Of a stretch of 64,000 nucleotides of DNA, positions 37,124 to 46,958 are shown one piece after another. A program made the position numbers and the translations under genes. The DNA lies in the NCBI RefSeq assembly GCF_000214135.1, contig NZ_AFIE01000001.1, positions 62,001-126,000 of the forward strand, given 5' to 3'. Within the stretch, counting starts at the first letter, position 1. Each line of letters opens with the position of its first letter. The DNA comes from Acinetobacter sp. P8-3-8. GTDB lineage: Bacteria; Pseudomonadota; Gammaproteobacteria; Pseudomonadales; Moraxellaceae. The notes under the pieces are model-generated. The model saw only the letters and a program-made list of their open reading frames with translations. It was not told where the DNA came from and did not search any database.

Positions 37124-37930
37124 ATGATGCTTAATTCAGAAAAAATTAAAACGCTTGCTTTACAGTTAGATCAAGCAGAAAAGACCGGCGCGCAGATGCG
37201 TCAGTTTTCACTGCAATACCCTGAAATCACCATCGATGATGCTTATGCAATTCAAAAAGAATGGGTTGCACATAAAATCGCAGAGGGGCGTAAATTAATT
37301 GGGCATAAGATTGGTTTGACCTCACGTGCAATGCAGGTGTCTTCTAATATTACTGAACCTGATTACGGTGCTTTACTTGATGACATGGTCTTTGATGAAG
37401 GTGGCGATATTCCATTCGATCGCTTTATCGTGCCACGAGTGGAAGTGGAACTGGCGTTTATTTTAGGCAAAGATTTGACGGGGCCGAATTGTACGATTTT
37501 TGATGTGTTGGATGCGACTGATTATGTTATTCCAGCAGTTGAAATCATCGATGCACGGTTACATAACGTCGATCCTGAAACTCAAGTGACCCGTAAAGTT
37601 TTCGATACGATTTCAGACAATGCTGCCAATGCAGGAATTGTCATGGGTGGTCGAGCAATTAAACCGCATGAGGTTGATCTACGCCGTATCGCTGCAATTC
37701 TGTATCGAAATGGAGTGATTGAAGAATCAGGGGTTTCTGCTGCTGTCTTGAACCATCCAGCTAAAGGGGTAGCATGGTTAGCCAATAAATTGCACCCACA
37801 TGGAGTCAGTCTTAAAGCAGGTCAGGTGATTCTCGGCGGATCTTTTACACGGCCCGTGGCGGCACGTTCAGGAGATACCTTCCATGTTGATTATGATCAA
37901 TTAGGTTCAATTGCATTCCGTTTTGTATAA
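37124..37930 (+). CDS. hpaH: 2-oxo-hept-4-ene-1,7-dioate hydratase
   Basis: A 268-residue hydratase of the FAH/MhpD family. [19 protein letters not shown], the metal-binding [16 protein letters not shown] and [16 protein letters not shown] match HpaH/HpcG. It adds water to give 4-hydroxy-2-oxoheptanedioate, the HpaI substrate. The start at 37124 is preferred over an upstream GTG because GGA lies 7 bases before it; 37127 is a near-equivalent second ATG. Confidence 0.88.
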   Translation: MMLNSEKIKTLALQLDQAEKTGAQMRQFSLQYPEITIDDAYAIQKEWVAHKIAEGRKLIGHKIGLTSRAMQVSSNITEPDYGALLDDMVFDEGGDIPFDRFIVPRVEVELAFILGKDLTGPNCTIFDVLDATDYVIPAVEIIDARLHNVDPETQVTRKVFDTISDNAANAGIVMGGRAIKPHEVDLRRIAAILYRNGVIEESGVSAAVLNHPAKGVAWLANKLHPHGVSLKAGQVILGGSFTRPVAARSGDTFHVDYDQLGSIAFRFV

Positions 37931-37941
37931 GGATTTAGACG

Positions 37942-38745
37942 ATGTTGGACACAACAAATTATTTCAAAGCAAAGCTGAAAAAAACGCAACAAATTGGTAT
38001 GTGGGTGGGTTTGGCTGATGGTTATTGTGCTGAAATTGCCGCAAATGCAGGTTTTGATTGGTTGTTAATTGATGGTGAACATGCACCGAATGATTTACGG
38101 ACGATTTTACATCAATTGCAATCTATTGCAGCTTATCCAAGTCAAGCAGCGGTTCGCCCTGTAACTGGAGATGTTGGTTTAATTAAGCAGTTATTAGATA
38201 TCGGTGCTCAGACTTTATTGATTCCGATGATTGAAACAGCAGAACAAGCCGAGTTGATGGTGAAAGCGACCCGTTACCCACCTGAAGGCATTCGAGGAGT
38301 AGGTTCGGCATTGGCTCGTGCTTCACGTTGGAATAGTTTGAGCAATTATTTAAACGAGGCTGATGAACAAATTTGTGTGCTTGTACAGATTGAATCTAAA
38401 AAAGGTCTGGAAAATATAGATGCCATTTTAGCGGTTGAAGGTATTGATGGCGTATTTATTGGACCAGCAGATCTTTCCGCAGCATTGGGGCATCGAGGCA
38501 ATCCAGGACATCCTGAGGTTCAAGAGATTATTGTTTCAAGCATTAAAAAAATTCGTCAGGCAGGTAAGGCGGCAGGTATTTTGTCGGCTGATGAAAAATT
38601 GGCAAAACATTATTTATCATTAGGCACAGAATTTGTGGCTGTTGGTGTAGATAGCAGCTTGTTAATGAAATCTATGAGTCAGTTATTAGGTAAATTTAAA
38701 GACGGTGTCGCTTCTACTACAAGTACAGTACCTAGCGTCTATTAA
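37942..38745 (+). CDS. hpaI: 4-hydroxy-2-oxoheptanedioate aldolase
   Basis: A 267-residue class II aldolase of the HpcH/HpaI family. [33 protein letters not shown] and [15 protein letters not shown] give the (alpha/beta)8 core and metal site. It cleaves 4-hydroxy-2-oxoheptanedioate to pyruvate and succinate semialdehyde. ATAAGGATTTAGACG precedes the ATG. The following ALDH would take up the semialdehyde. Confidence 0.9.
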   Translation: MLDTTNYFKAKLKKTQQIGMWVGLADGYCAEIAANAGFDWLLIDGEHAPNDLRTILHQLQSIAAYPSQAAVRPVTGDVGLIKQLLDIGAQTLLIPMIETAEQAELMVKATRYPPEGIRGVGSALARASRWNSLSNYLNEADEQICVLVQIESKKGLENIDAILAVEGIDGVFIGPADLSAALGHRGNPGHPEVQEIIVSSIKKIRQAGKAAGILSADEKLAKHYLSLGTEFVAVGVDSSLLMKSMSQLLGKFKDGVASTTSTVPSVY

Positions 38746-38757
38746 GGAGTGATAGAT

Positions 38758-40206
38758 ATGCAGTTAAGCAATCCAGACTTGTTGAAACAACAGGTATATA
38801 TTGATGGCGTTTGGGTTAATGCAGAACAAAATAAAAGTTTTGCAGTCACCAATCCAGCAACAGGTGAAGAAATCACACAAGTTCCGTCTGTGAGTGTTGC
38901 TCAAGTAGAACAAGCTGTAGAAGCAGCAGAAATAGCACTCGCATCGTGGAAATTGACAACTGCTAAAGAACGTTCAAATTTATTGCGTAAATGGTATGAC
39001 CTGATCGTAAAAAATCAGGAAGATCTTGCAGTGATTTTAAGCACCGAGCAAGGTAAACCAATTGCTGAAAGCCGTGGTGAAATTCTGTATGGGGCAAGCT
39101 TTATTGAGTGGTTTGCAGAAGAAGCCAAACGTACTTATGGTGATGTTATTCCCCATGATAAAAATGGTCGCCGTTTAGTTGTGATTAAACAACCTGTTGG
39201 TGTTGTCGCAGCAATTACACCATGGAATTTTCCAAATGCGATGATTACCCGTAAAGTAGGGCCTGCTTTAGCAGCAGGTTGTACTGTGGTGATCAAACCT
39301 GCTTCCGAAACACCATTATCTGCATTGGCTTTAGTGGCTTTGGCTGAGCAAGCGGGTATTCCCAAAGGTGTTGTGAATATTGTGGCAGGAAGTGCTCGCG
39401 ATATTGGTGCAGTGCTGACGTCACATCCAGCCGTGAAAAAAGTATCTTTTACAGGTTCAACCCAAATTGGCAAATTGTTGATGGCGCAATGTGCAACAAC
39501 CATGAAAAAAGTCAGTATGGAGTTAGGTGGAAATGCCCCTTTTATTGTCTTCGAAGATGCAAATCTGGACAAAGCTGTTCAAGGAGCAATAGCATCTAAA
39601 TTTCGTAATAGTGGTCAAACCTGCGTATGTACGAACCGTATTTTAGTACACGAAAATATACACGATGCTTTTTTAGAAAAACTGGCGCATGCAGTGAATC
39701 AGCTAAAAGTTGCATCTGCATTTGAACAGGGTGCAGAACAGGGCCCACTGATCAATGAAAAATCTGTAGAAAAAATCCAAGAACATATTGATGATGCTGT
39801 GGCAAAAGGTGCAAAAATTATTGTTGGTGGGAAGCGCCATGCATTGGGGCAAACTTTCTTTGAACCTACGGTTATTGCAGATGTCACCACGAACATGCTG
39901 GTCGCAAAAGATGAAACATTTGGACCACTGGCTCCTGTTTTTAAATTTTCTACAGATGCAGAAGCAATTCAGATGGCTAATGACACTGAATTTGGTTTGG
40001 CTTCGTATATTTATACTGAAAGCCTAAGTCGTGCATGGCATGTCGGTGAAGCATTGGAATATGGCATGGTTGGGATCAATGAAGGTTTGATTTCAACAGA
40101 AGTGGCACCATTTGGCGGTATTAAAGAATCAGGATCTGGTCGTGAAGGTTCCAAATATGGAATTGAAGATTATCTTGAAATTAAATACATGTGTATGGGA
40201 ATATAA
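38758..40206 (+). CDS. Succinate-semialdehyde dehydrogenase (GabD-type)
   Basis: A 482-residue ALDH with catalytic GQTCVCTNRILV, MSMELGGNAPFIVFED and AAITPWNFPNAM. It starts at 38758, 8 bases after AAGGAG; an earlier GTG lies inside that ribosome site. Placed directly after hpaI, it would oxidise succinate semialdehyde to succinate, completing the pathway. It is paralogous to the ALDH at 30100. No terminator follows; two predicted HpaR sites do. Confidence 0.87.
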   Translation: MQLSNPDLLKQQVYIDGVWVNAEQNKSFAVTNPATGEEITQVPSVSVAQVEQAVEAAEIALASWKLTTAKERSNLLRKWYDLIVKNQEDLAVILSTEQGKPIAESRGEILYGASFIEWFAEEAKRTYGDVIPHDKNGRRLVVIKQPVGVVAAITPWNFPNAMITRKVGPALAAGCTVVIKPASETPLSALALVALAEQAGIPKGVVNIVAGSARDIGAVLTSHPAVKKVSFTGSTQIGKLLMAQCATTMKKVSMELGGNAPFIVFEDANLDKAVQGAIASKFRNSGQTCVCTNRILVHENIHDAFLEKLAHAVNQLKVASAFEQGAEQGPLINEKSVEKIQEHIDDAVAKGAKIIVGGKRHALGQTFFEPTVIADVTTNMLVAKDETFGPLAPVFKFSTDAEAIQMANDTEFGLASYIYTESLSRAWHVGEALEYGMVGINEGLISTEVAPFGGIKESGSGREGSKYGIEDYLEIKYMCMGI

Positions 40207-40262
40207 TTCCCATACAACAAAATGAACAAAATACTTTAACAATAACTTTTTTTGTGATATTA

Positions 40263-40352
40263 GTTAATATATTAATAAAATGAATTTAGTTCCATAACAG
40301 CTAAAGTCATATCTATTTAATATTTTTTTACACAAATTGTTAATATGTTAAT
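40263..40352. promoter_or_regulatory. Two predicted HpaR operators before the MHS transporter
   Basis: GTTAATATATTAAT (40263-40276, 13 of 14 matches to the perfect palindrome) and GTTAATATGTTAAT (40339-40352, 12 of 14), 76 bp apart. They lie between the SSADH gene and the transporter start at 40416. Confidence 0.65.
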
Positions 40353-40415
40353 AAATTGAATATGGATATTTCACCTTGAGTTTAAACAGGCTCATGGCGC
40401 TACAAGGAGATGGAC

Positions 40416-41783
40416 ATGATATCTAGTTCTGCAACGTACGTTGCATCTGATAAAATGACAAAAGACCAACGGAAAGTTGCTTATGCAACCATCGTGGGCA
40501 CAACGGTAGAGTGGTACGATTTCTTCGTGTACGCTGCTGCTGCAGGATTAATTTTTAAAGATTTATTTTTTGCACCAGCAGGTAATACTTTAGGTACTAT
40601 GTTGGCCTTCGCCACAGTCGGTATTAGCTTTTTGTTTCGCCCATTAGGCGCTTTTTTGGCGGGTTATCTGGGGGATCGATACGGTCGTCGAATTGTGTTA
40701 GTGATGACACTTGTCCTAATGGGATTGGCAACCACTTGTATTGGTTTATTACCAACTTATGCAAGTATTGGGGTATTAGCGCCAATACTGTTATTGATTC
40801 TTCGAATATTACAGGGTTTGGCTGCTGGTGGTGAATGGGGTGGTGCAGTACTCATGGCGGTGGAGCATGCTCCTACTCATAAACGTGGGCGTTTTGGTTC
40901 ATTTCCGCAGATTGGCGTTCCTTTAGGTTTAATTCTAGCATCCGGTATGCTTGCATTGATGACAGGTGTCGTTGCACCAGGTGATGCATTTGTGGAATGG
41001 GGCTGGCGTATACCATTTTTGTTCAGCATAATTTTATTATTTGTAGGACATTGGATTCGTCGTACTGTAGAAGAAAGTCCTGTATTTGAAGAAATTAAAG
41101 AGCGCAAAAGTGCTTCACAAACACCGATCCGTGATCTTTTTAAACACCATAGCTTACTGGTTTTACTAGCAGCATTAGTATTTGCAGGGAATAGTGCTTG
41201 TGGTTATATGACTACGGGAGGATTTATACAAAATTATGCAACGAATCCTGATGGACCATTGCATATTGCACGTACCCCCGTTTTGATTTGTGTCACATTG
41301 GCTTCATTTTGTTGGTTAATTACTACTTATCTTTCAGGTTATTTATCTGATCTGATTGGCCGTAAAAAAACTTACATTGTCGGATGGATTATTCAACTGT
41401 GTGGAGTTTTCGCATTATTTCCATTGGTGAATACAGGTTCTGTTCCATTATTGGCAGTTGGTCTATGCTTTCTTGCCAGCGGTATTGGTCTAACCTATGG
41501 TGTGCAATCATCTTTTTATGCAGAATTATTTCCTGCTTCTATACGGTTTTCTGGAATTTCAATTTCTTATGCGCTTGGTGCAATTATAGGCGGTGCTTTT
41601 GCACCTATGATTGGTACATGGTTAGTCAGTGTCACAGGTTCAACGTGGTCAGTTACCCTGTATTTGGCAATGATGACGTGTATTGCTTTGGTTTCAACAT
41701 TGGTATTAAGAGATAGAACGGGGATTCCTTTAGGGCCTGATCATGAAAAAGAACAGGCTAAATCGCCTTTAATCTGGAAATAG
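40416..41783 (+). CDS. MFS transporter of the metabolite:H+ symporter (MHS) family
   Basis: A 455-residue inner-membrane protein with 12 predicted helices. TTVEWYDFFVYAAAAGLIFK near the start, GYLGDRYGRRIVL between helices 2 and 3 and GLAAGGEWGGAVLM are MHS-family signatures (ProP, ShiA, KgtP). AAGGAG lies 6 bases before the chosen ATG. With two predicted HpaR sites upstream, it is the likely 4-hydroxyphenylacetate importer, a role played in E. coli by the unrelated-subfamily HpaX. A terminator follows at 41817. Confidence 0.85.
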   Translation: MISSSATYVASDKMTKDQRKVAYATIVGTTVEWYDFFVYAAAAGLIFKDLFFAPAGNTLGTMLAFATVGISFLFRPLGAFLAGYLGDRYGRRIVLVMTLVLMGLATTCIGLLPTYASIGVLAPILLLILRILQGLAAGGEWGGAVLMAVEHAPTHKRGRFGSFPQIGVPLGLILASGMLALMTGVVAPGDAFVEWGWRIPFLFSIILLFVGHWIRRTVEESPVFEEIKERKSASQTPIRDLFKHHSLLVLLAALVFAGNSACGYMTTGGFIQNYATNPDGPLHIARTPVLICVTLASFCWLITTYLSGYLSDLIGRKKTYIVGWIIQLCGVFALFPLVNTGSVPLLAVGLCFLASGIGLTYGVQSSFYAELFPASIRFSGISISYALGAIIGGAFAPMIGTWLVSVTGSTWSVTLYLAMMTCIALVSTLVLRDRTGIPLGPDHEKEQAKSPLIWK

Positions 41784-41816
41784 ATCGCTAAGATTTATAT
41801 TTGTTATATGTTGCGA

Positions 41817-41852
41817 AAAGAAGGTTGTTACAAAAACAGCCTTCTTTGTTTT
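41817..41852 (+). terminator. Terminator after the MHS transporter
   Basis: Stem AAAGAAGG (41817-41824) with CCTTCTTT (41840-41847), extended inward by TGTT/AACA, then GTTTT. Confidence 0.75.
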
Positions 41853-41910
41853 AATAGCCAAGTTCCATACACAAAATAATATTAGATGAAAATACATCTT
41901 ATTAAATTAG

Positions 41911-42306
41911 GGGCTTAGGAAGTAAACATATTTAAATTATATGGTAACTTCCTAATATGAAATATAAAAATAGATACTATTGCTGTTCAAAAATCAGTGA
42001 AGCGAAATTCAGATAGATTATTCGCTTTTTGCCATGGATTTCACTGCAACAGACACCGCTCAATTGACGAATATTTCTGTTCGTTCAATCAATTCTATCT
42101 TTATTAAAATTCGTAGAAAAATAGCACTCAAATGTGAACAAGTTTCACCATTTAATGGTGTAGTTGAACTTGATGAATTTTACTTCGGCACTCGACGAGT
42201 TAGAGGGAAAAGAGGTCGAGGAGCGTCAGGTAAAGGACATAACATAAGATGGTTTTCTTGGCGGAAATCTAAACTGTGTTATGTCCTTTTTATTTTAATA
42301 GCTTAG
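41911..42306 (+). mobile_element. Truncated IS1595-family (IS1016-like) insertion sequence remnant
   Basis: A 90-residue frame (42034-42306) contains the family motif VVELDEFYFGTRRVRGKRGR, then GASGKGH, preceded by a helix-turn-helix-like stretch (TDTAQLTNISVRSINSIFIK). A complete transposase is about 210-230 residues. The N-terminus is degenerate, and after GKGHN the frame shifts and stops; the catalytic C-terminal half is gone. A possible left end, GGGCTTAGGAAGT, lies at 41911-41923, with an inverted copy of TTAGGAAGT at 41947-41955. No right end was found. It sits between the HPA transporter and hydroxylase genes. Confidence 0.75.
42232..42289 (+). repeat. Perfect 13-bp inverted repeat inside the IS remnant
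   Basis: AAAGGACATAACA (42232-42244) and TGTTATGTCCTTT (42277-42289), followed by TTATTTTAA. It coincides with the point where the transposase frame is lost. It could act as a terminator between the transporter and hydroxylase genes, or be a rearrangement scar. Confidence 0.6.
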
Positions 42307-42488
42307 AAAGTTGAGGTTTGTGTAAATTCATAATAAATAAAAGAAGCTGATGGATGAATAAGGTTAAGGTTGAAAATGAATATTCATATTGGTTATATAT
42401 TCCCCAGAAAAGTACCATTTAAACTCTGAAAAATGCATTAACTCTATTCTGTATTTCAGTCAATATCAGTGCATAAGCAGTCGTTATT

Positions 42489-42511
42489 ATGATTTGAGTA
42501 GATTAAATCAT
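42489..42511. promoter_or_regulatory. Dyad upstream of the hydroxylase genes
   Basis: ATGATTT (42489-42495) and AAATCAT (42505-42511), separated by 9 bp, about 36 bp before the hydroxylase start. It is a possible operator; no HpaR-type site was seen in this region. Confidence 0.35.
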
Positions 42512-42546
42512 TGAGCTGAATAAATACATTTTATGGAAGAGAGATA

Positions 42547-43812
42547 ATGGAAAATACAATGAATATGGCATCTTTAGAGCATTACCAAAATGAACCAAGT
42601 GATGATTCTATTCACTTACATTATACGCAAGCTAAAATTTCTGCAGCAGTCGATAAAAATATGCTAGAAAAAGTTCAAGATATTCTTCCACAAATTGCAG
42701 CTAATGCTGAAAAAGCGGAACAGTTAAGACAAGTACCTGATGAAAATATTCAACTTTTAAAAAGTATTGGTCTACATCGCGCTTTTCAACCTAAAGTGTA
42801 TGGCGGTTTGGAAATGAACTTGCCAGATTTTGCTAACTGTATTGCGGCGCTTGCAGGTGCATGTGCGGGAACTGCATGGGCATTTAGCTTACTGTGTACA
42901 CATAGCCATCAAATGGCAATGTTTAGTCAACAATTACAAGATGAAATCTGGCTTTCAAATCCCGATGCAACTGCGAGTAGTTCGATTGCACCATTTGGAA
43001 AGGTTCAAGAAGTTGAAGGCGGTATCATTCTCAATGGTGAATACGGTTGGAGCAGTGGCTGTGATCATGCTGAATATGCCATTGTTGGATTTAACCGTTT
43101 TGATGCTGAAGGCAACAAAATTTATTCATTTGGGGTAATTCCACGTCGTGATTATGAAATTGTTGATAATTGGTTTGCACAAGCGATTAAAGGAAGCGGT
43201 TCTAAGCAATTGAAGTTGATTGATGTTTTTATTCCAGAATATCGCATTTCTAAAGCCAAAGACATGATGGAAGGTAAATCTGCTGGTTTTGGTTTATATC
43301 CTGACTCTAAGATTTTCTATTCGCCATATCGTCCTTATTTTGCCAGTGGTTTTTCGGCAGTAAGTTTAGGCGTTGCGGAACGTATGATTGAAGCATTTAA
43401 GGACAAACAACGTAACCGTATTCGTGCCTATACAGGTGTGAATGTCGGTGTAGCAACCCCCGCCTTGATGCGTATTGCAGAATCCACTCATCAAGTTGCA
43501 GCAGCACGTGCATTATTGGAAAAAACTTGGGAAGACCATAAAAAGCATAGTGAAAATCATCATTATCCAAATAAACATACTTTGGCCTTTTGGCGTACCA
43601 ATCAAGGCTATGCCGTTAAAATGTGTATTGAAGCTGTAGATCGTTTAATGGCAGGTGCAGGTGCGACAAGCTTCCTAGATAGTAGTGAATTACAACGTCT
43701 GTTCCGTGATGCACATATGACAGGTGCGCATGCTTATACCGATTATGATGTTTGCAAGCAGATTTTAGGTAGAGAATTGATGGGCTTAGAGCCAGACCCA
43801 AGCATGGTTTAA
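42547..43812 (+). CDS. p-Hydroxyphenylacetate 3-hydroxylase, oxygenase component (C2)
   Basis: A 421-residue flavin-dependent monooxygenase with an acyl-CoA-dehydrogenase fold. GLHRAFQPKVYGGLEMNLPD, TAWAFSLLCTHSHQMAMFS (with the active-site His region), and ATASSSIAPFGKVQE, then GWSSGCDHAEYA, agree closely from memory with the A. baumannii C2 enzyme. It uses reduced FMN from the C1 partner to convert 4-hydroxyphenylacetate to 3,4-dihydroxyphenylacetate, the HpaD substrate. It is unrelated to the E. coli HpaB oxygenase in sequence. GGAAGAGAGA precedes the ATG, and the reductase gene follows 34 bp after the stop. Confidence 0.92.
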   Translation: MENTMNMASLEHYQNEPSDDSIHLHYTQAKISAAVDKNMLEKVQDILPQIAANAEKAEQLRQVPDENIQLLKSIGLHRAFQPKVYGGLEMNLPDFANCIAALAGACAGTAWAFSLLCTHSHQMAMFSQQLQDEIWLSNPDATASSSIAPFGKVQEVEGGIILNGEYGWSSGCDHAEYAIVGFNRFDAEGNKIYSFGVIPRRDYEIVDNWFAQAIKGSGSKQLKLIDVFIPEYRISKAKDMMEGKSAGFGLYPDSKIFYSPYRPYFASGFSAVSLGVAERMIEAFKDKQRNRIRAYTGVNVGVATPALMRIAESTHQVAAARALLEKTWEDHKKHSENHHYPNKHTLAFWRTNQGYAVKMCIEAVDRLMAGAGATSFLDSSELQRLFRDAHMTGAHAYTDYDVCKQILGRELMGLEPDPSMV

Positions 43813-43822
43813 TGTCAATTAA

Positions 43823-44797
<975 letters not shown>

Positions 44798-44809
44798 TTG
44801 CTTATTTAG

Positions 44810-44843
44810 AAAGGGTTTGACTAGTGTTGAGCCCTTTTTTATT
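44810..44843 (+). terminator. Terminator after the hydroxylase genes
   Basis: Stem AAAGGG (44810-44815) with CCCTTT (44832-44837), plus adjoining weak pairs, and a run of T. Confidence 0.75.
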
Positions 44844-45066
44844 CGTAGATTTTTAGATGATGGCACAAACGTTATGGAAATTAATTTTATGTCATAAAAG
44901 CAATATAGTGCTATACATAATGGTCTAATATCTAAAGTTCTAATGAATAAAGTAACATCAAATATGGTATATGTTGTATTGTCGTGTTTCAGTTAGCAAG
45001 TTTCGAATTACTTTGCCTTAACTGGCTGAATGGTTAGAAATTACATCATCAAAATGGATTGAAGTG

Positions 45067-45822
45067 ATGAATAATAATCTGGAATTTTCAAATTTTATCG
45101 ATCTGGTCGCATTAATGGGGCGTCCAGATTTTGATACACACTTGCTGTTATATTTGAATAAATGGATTCGTTCAAAATATTTTTCTATTTTGCGTGTCGA
45201 GGATAAGACACCTGTGTTGTTGCTTTGTGGGACGCAAGATGAAGAGCGAACAGTTCCTTGGAGTTGTGGTCAATCTTATGTCAGAAAGTATCATCATTAT
45301 GATGATCTTTATGTGCGACTTTCAGATAAAGATATTCAACCACATCAAACCGCAACAGGCTATTTGTGTGCGGACGATATAATTTTTTCACCGTATCGAC
45401 AGGAAATTTACGAGAAAAATGGTTTAATCCAACGTCTATGTGGATTCTATCGTGATGATGATAATCAGCCCATTCTATTTAATTTTTATCGACATAAAGA
45501 TCAAGGCTTATACACTGATCATGAAATAGCAAATTTTGAGAAAATGACCCCAGCTTTGGCTAAAATGATTCAAGGACATTTGGCGTTAAGTGAGAAAAGC
45601 AGACAAAAAGATTTTAAATACAGACTAAAACGTTATCAGCCATTATTAACTCAACAAGAGATTGAAGTCTGTAGTCGCATTCTAAAAGGTATGAGTTATA
45701 TTGGCATTGCCGCAGATTTAAATTTAAAAGAATCTACAATAAAAACCTATAGAAATCGGGCGTTTGATAAACTAGGCATTAGTTTTAAAAATCAATTATT
45801 TTCCATGTTTTTACATTCCTAG
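45067..45822 (+). CDS. LuxR-family regulator with autoinducer-binding-like N-terminus
   Basis: A 251-residue protein. The C-terminal 65 residues are a LuxR helix-turn-helix (LTQQEIEVCSRILKGMSYIG, then LKESTIKTYRNRAFDKLGI). The N-terminal 170 residues have the length and general pattern of an autoinducer/ligand-binding domain, but I cannot confirm the acyl-homoserine-lactone-binding residues. No LuxI-type synthase gene is in the window, so it may be an orphan receptor for a catabolic substrate. It is immediately upstream of the VanB/VanA-like genes, with two dyads (45835, 45886) in between. Confidence 0.82.
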   Translation: MNNNLEFSNFIDLVALMGRPDFDTHLLLYLNKWIRSKYFSILRVEDKTPVLLLCGTQDEERTVPWSCGQSYVRKYHHYDDLYVRLSDKDIQPHQTATGYLCADDIIFSPYRQEIYEKNGLIQRLCGFYRDDDNQPILFNFYRHKDQGLYTDHEIANFEKMTPALAKMIQGHLALSEKSRQKDFKYRLKRYQPLLTQQEIEVCSRILKGMSYIGIAADLNLKESTIKTYRNRAFDKLGISFKNQLFSMFLHS

Positions 45823-45834
45823 TGAGCATTTAAA

Positions 45835-45905
45835 GTGTAACGCCATTACACGTCCAAAATCACTATGAGCCAATCCAATCAAGTTTGTCCTCCTTTTGGG
45901 GGACA
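45835..45905. promoter_or_regulatory. Two dyads before the Rieske oxygenase operon
   Basis: GTGTAA-5-TTACAC (45835-45851) is perfect. The 20-bp TGTCCTCCTTTTGGGGGACA (45886-45905) has 8-bp arms with one mismatch, the size of a lux box. They are candidate sites for the adjacent LuxR-type regulator; the first could instead be a weak terminator. Confidence 0.5.
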
Positions 45906-45971
45906 TTGTATTTTCTAGTGTTCCTTACAATGATTTTATTCATGTGAATATATGAATTGAAGAGAAATGCT

Positions 45972-46940
45972 ATGGAAAGTTCAATATTAGAATTGGTGGT
46001 GACCAAGTTTCATCCTGAAGCGAAGGATACAGTTGTTTTGGAGTTACGGCATCCACAACAACAACCTTTGCCACCTTTTACCTCAGGTTCACATTTAGAA
46101 GTACATTTAGCCAATGGTTTAGTACGTCATTATTCCTTGCTTAATTCTCCTAGTGAAAGTTCACGATATGTCATTGCTGTGGGATTGGCTACAGAAACCC
46201 GTGGCGGATCACAATATATTCATCATCACATTCGTGTAGGTGATCGACTAAAAGTACGTCAACCACGTAATAATTTCCCGCTCGTTGATACAGATGAATA
46301 CTGCTTTATTGCAGGTGGGATCGGAATTACGCCTATTTTATCCATGATTCATTGGTGTGTGGAAAATCATAAGAAATGGCGTTTGATCTACGCTTTGCGT
46401 AATAAGCAACGTGCAAGTTTTTATGAGCATTTACAAGCATTTGGTTCTGAAAATATTCATTATCACTTCAATGATGAAAATCAACATCAACATTTAAATG
46501 TTGAGCAAATCATTGCCAGCGTATCTGAAAAAGAGCATGTCTATTGCTGTGGTCCAAATAGCCTGATGCAAAGTGTTCAACAAGCGAGTCAACACCTAGA
46601 AAAACAACGAATACATTTTGAATGGTTTAGTGCCCCAACACCAGTGCTAGAACAATCCGAAATCAATACCTCAGATTCATTTACTTTAAAGCTCAAACGG
46701 TCTGGCAAAGAAATTCAAGTCATGGCTGATCAAAGTATTTTAGATGCATTGGAGCAAGAAGGGTTTGAGCTGCCATTTTCATGCAGAGCAGGAATTTGTC
46801 GAACGTGTGAAACCACGGTTTGTTCAGGAACACCAGATCATCAAGACATGATTTTGACGGATGAAGAACGTGATTCAAACCAAACGATGCTGATTTGTGT
46901 ATCTAGAGCAAAAAGCGAAATTATTGAATTAGATCTGTAA
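45972..46940 (+). CDS. Rieske oxygenase reductase (VanB-like)
   Basis: A 322-residue class IA phthalate-dioxygenase-reductase-type protein. An FMN-binding beta-barrel (SGSHLEVHLANGLVRHYSLL) comes first, then an NAD domain (FIAGGIGITPILSMIHW), then a C-terminal plant-type [2Fe-2S] ferredoxin (FSCRAGICRTCETTVC, C-x4-C-x2-C plus a later Cys). It supplies electrons to the oxygenase encoded next. ATG 45972 is chosen over an upstream TTG. The reductase precedes the oxygenase, the reverse of the usual vanAB order. Confidence 0.85.
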   Translation: MESSILELVVTKFHPEAKDTVVLELRHPQQQPLPPFTSGSHLEVHLANGLVRHYSLLNSPSESSRYVIAVGLATETRGGSQYIHHHIRVGDRLKVRQPRNNFPLVDTDEYCFIAGGIGITPILSMIHWCVENHKKWRLIYALRNKQRASFYEHLQAFGSENIHYHFNDENQHQHLNVEQIIASVSEKEHVYCCGPNSLMQSVQQASQHLEKQRIHFEWFSAPTPVLEQSEINTSDSFTLKLKRSGKEIQVMADQSILDALEQEGFELPFSCRAGICRTCETTVCSGTPDHQDMILTDEERDSNQTMLICVSRAKSEIIELDL

Positions 46941-46958
46941 AAGTTAAAGGAATACAAA

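Noticed and set aside
39135-39572. 145-residue open frame opposite the SSADH gene
   Set aside because: It is antisense to a highly conserved ALDH over its whole length. Its sequence is the reverse of the coding codon pattern, and a similar shadow occurs opposite the ALDH at 30471-30767.
41384-41716. 110-residue frame inside the MHS transporter gene
   Set aside because: It is an out-of-frame reading of a clear transporter gene, with cysteine- and tryptophan-rich composition typical of a shifted membrane-protein frame.
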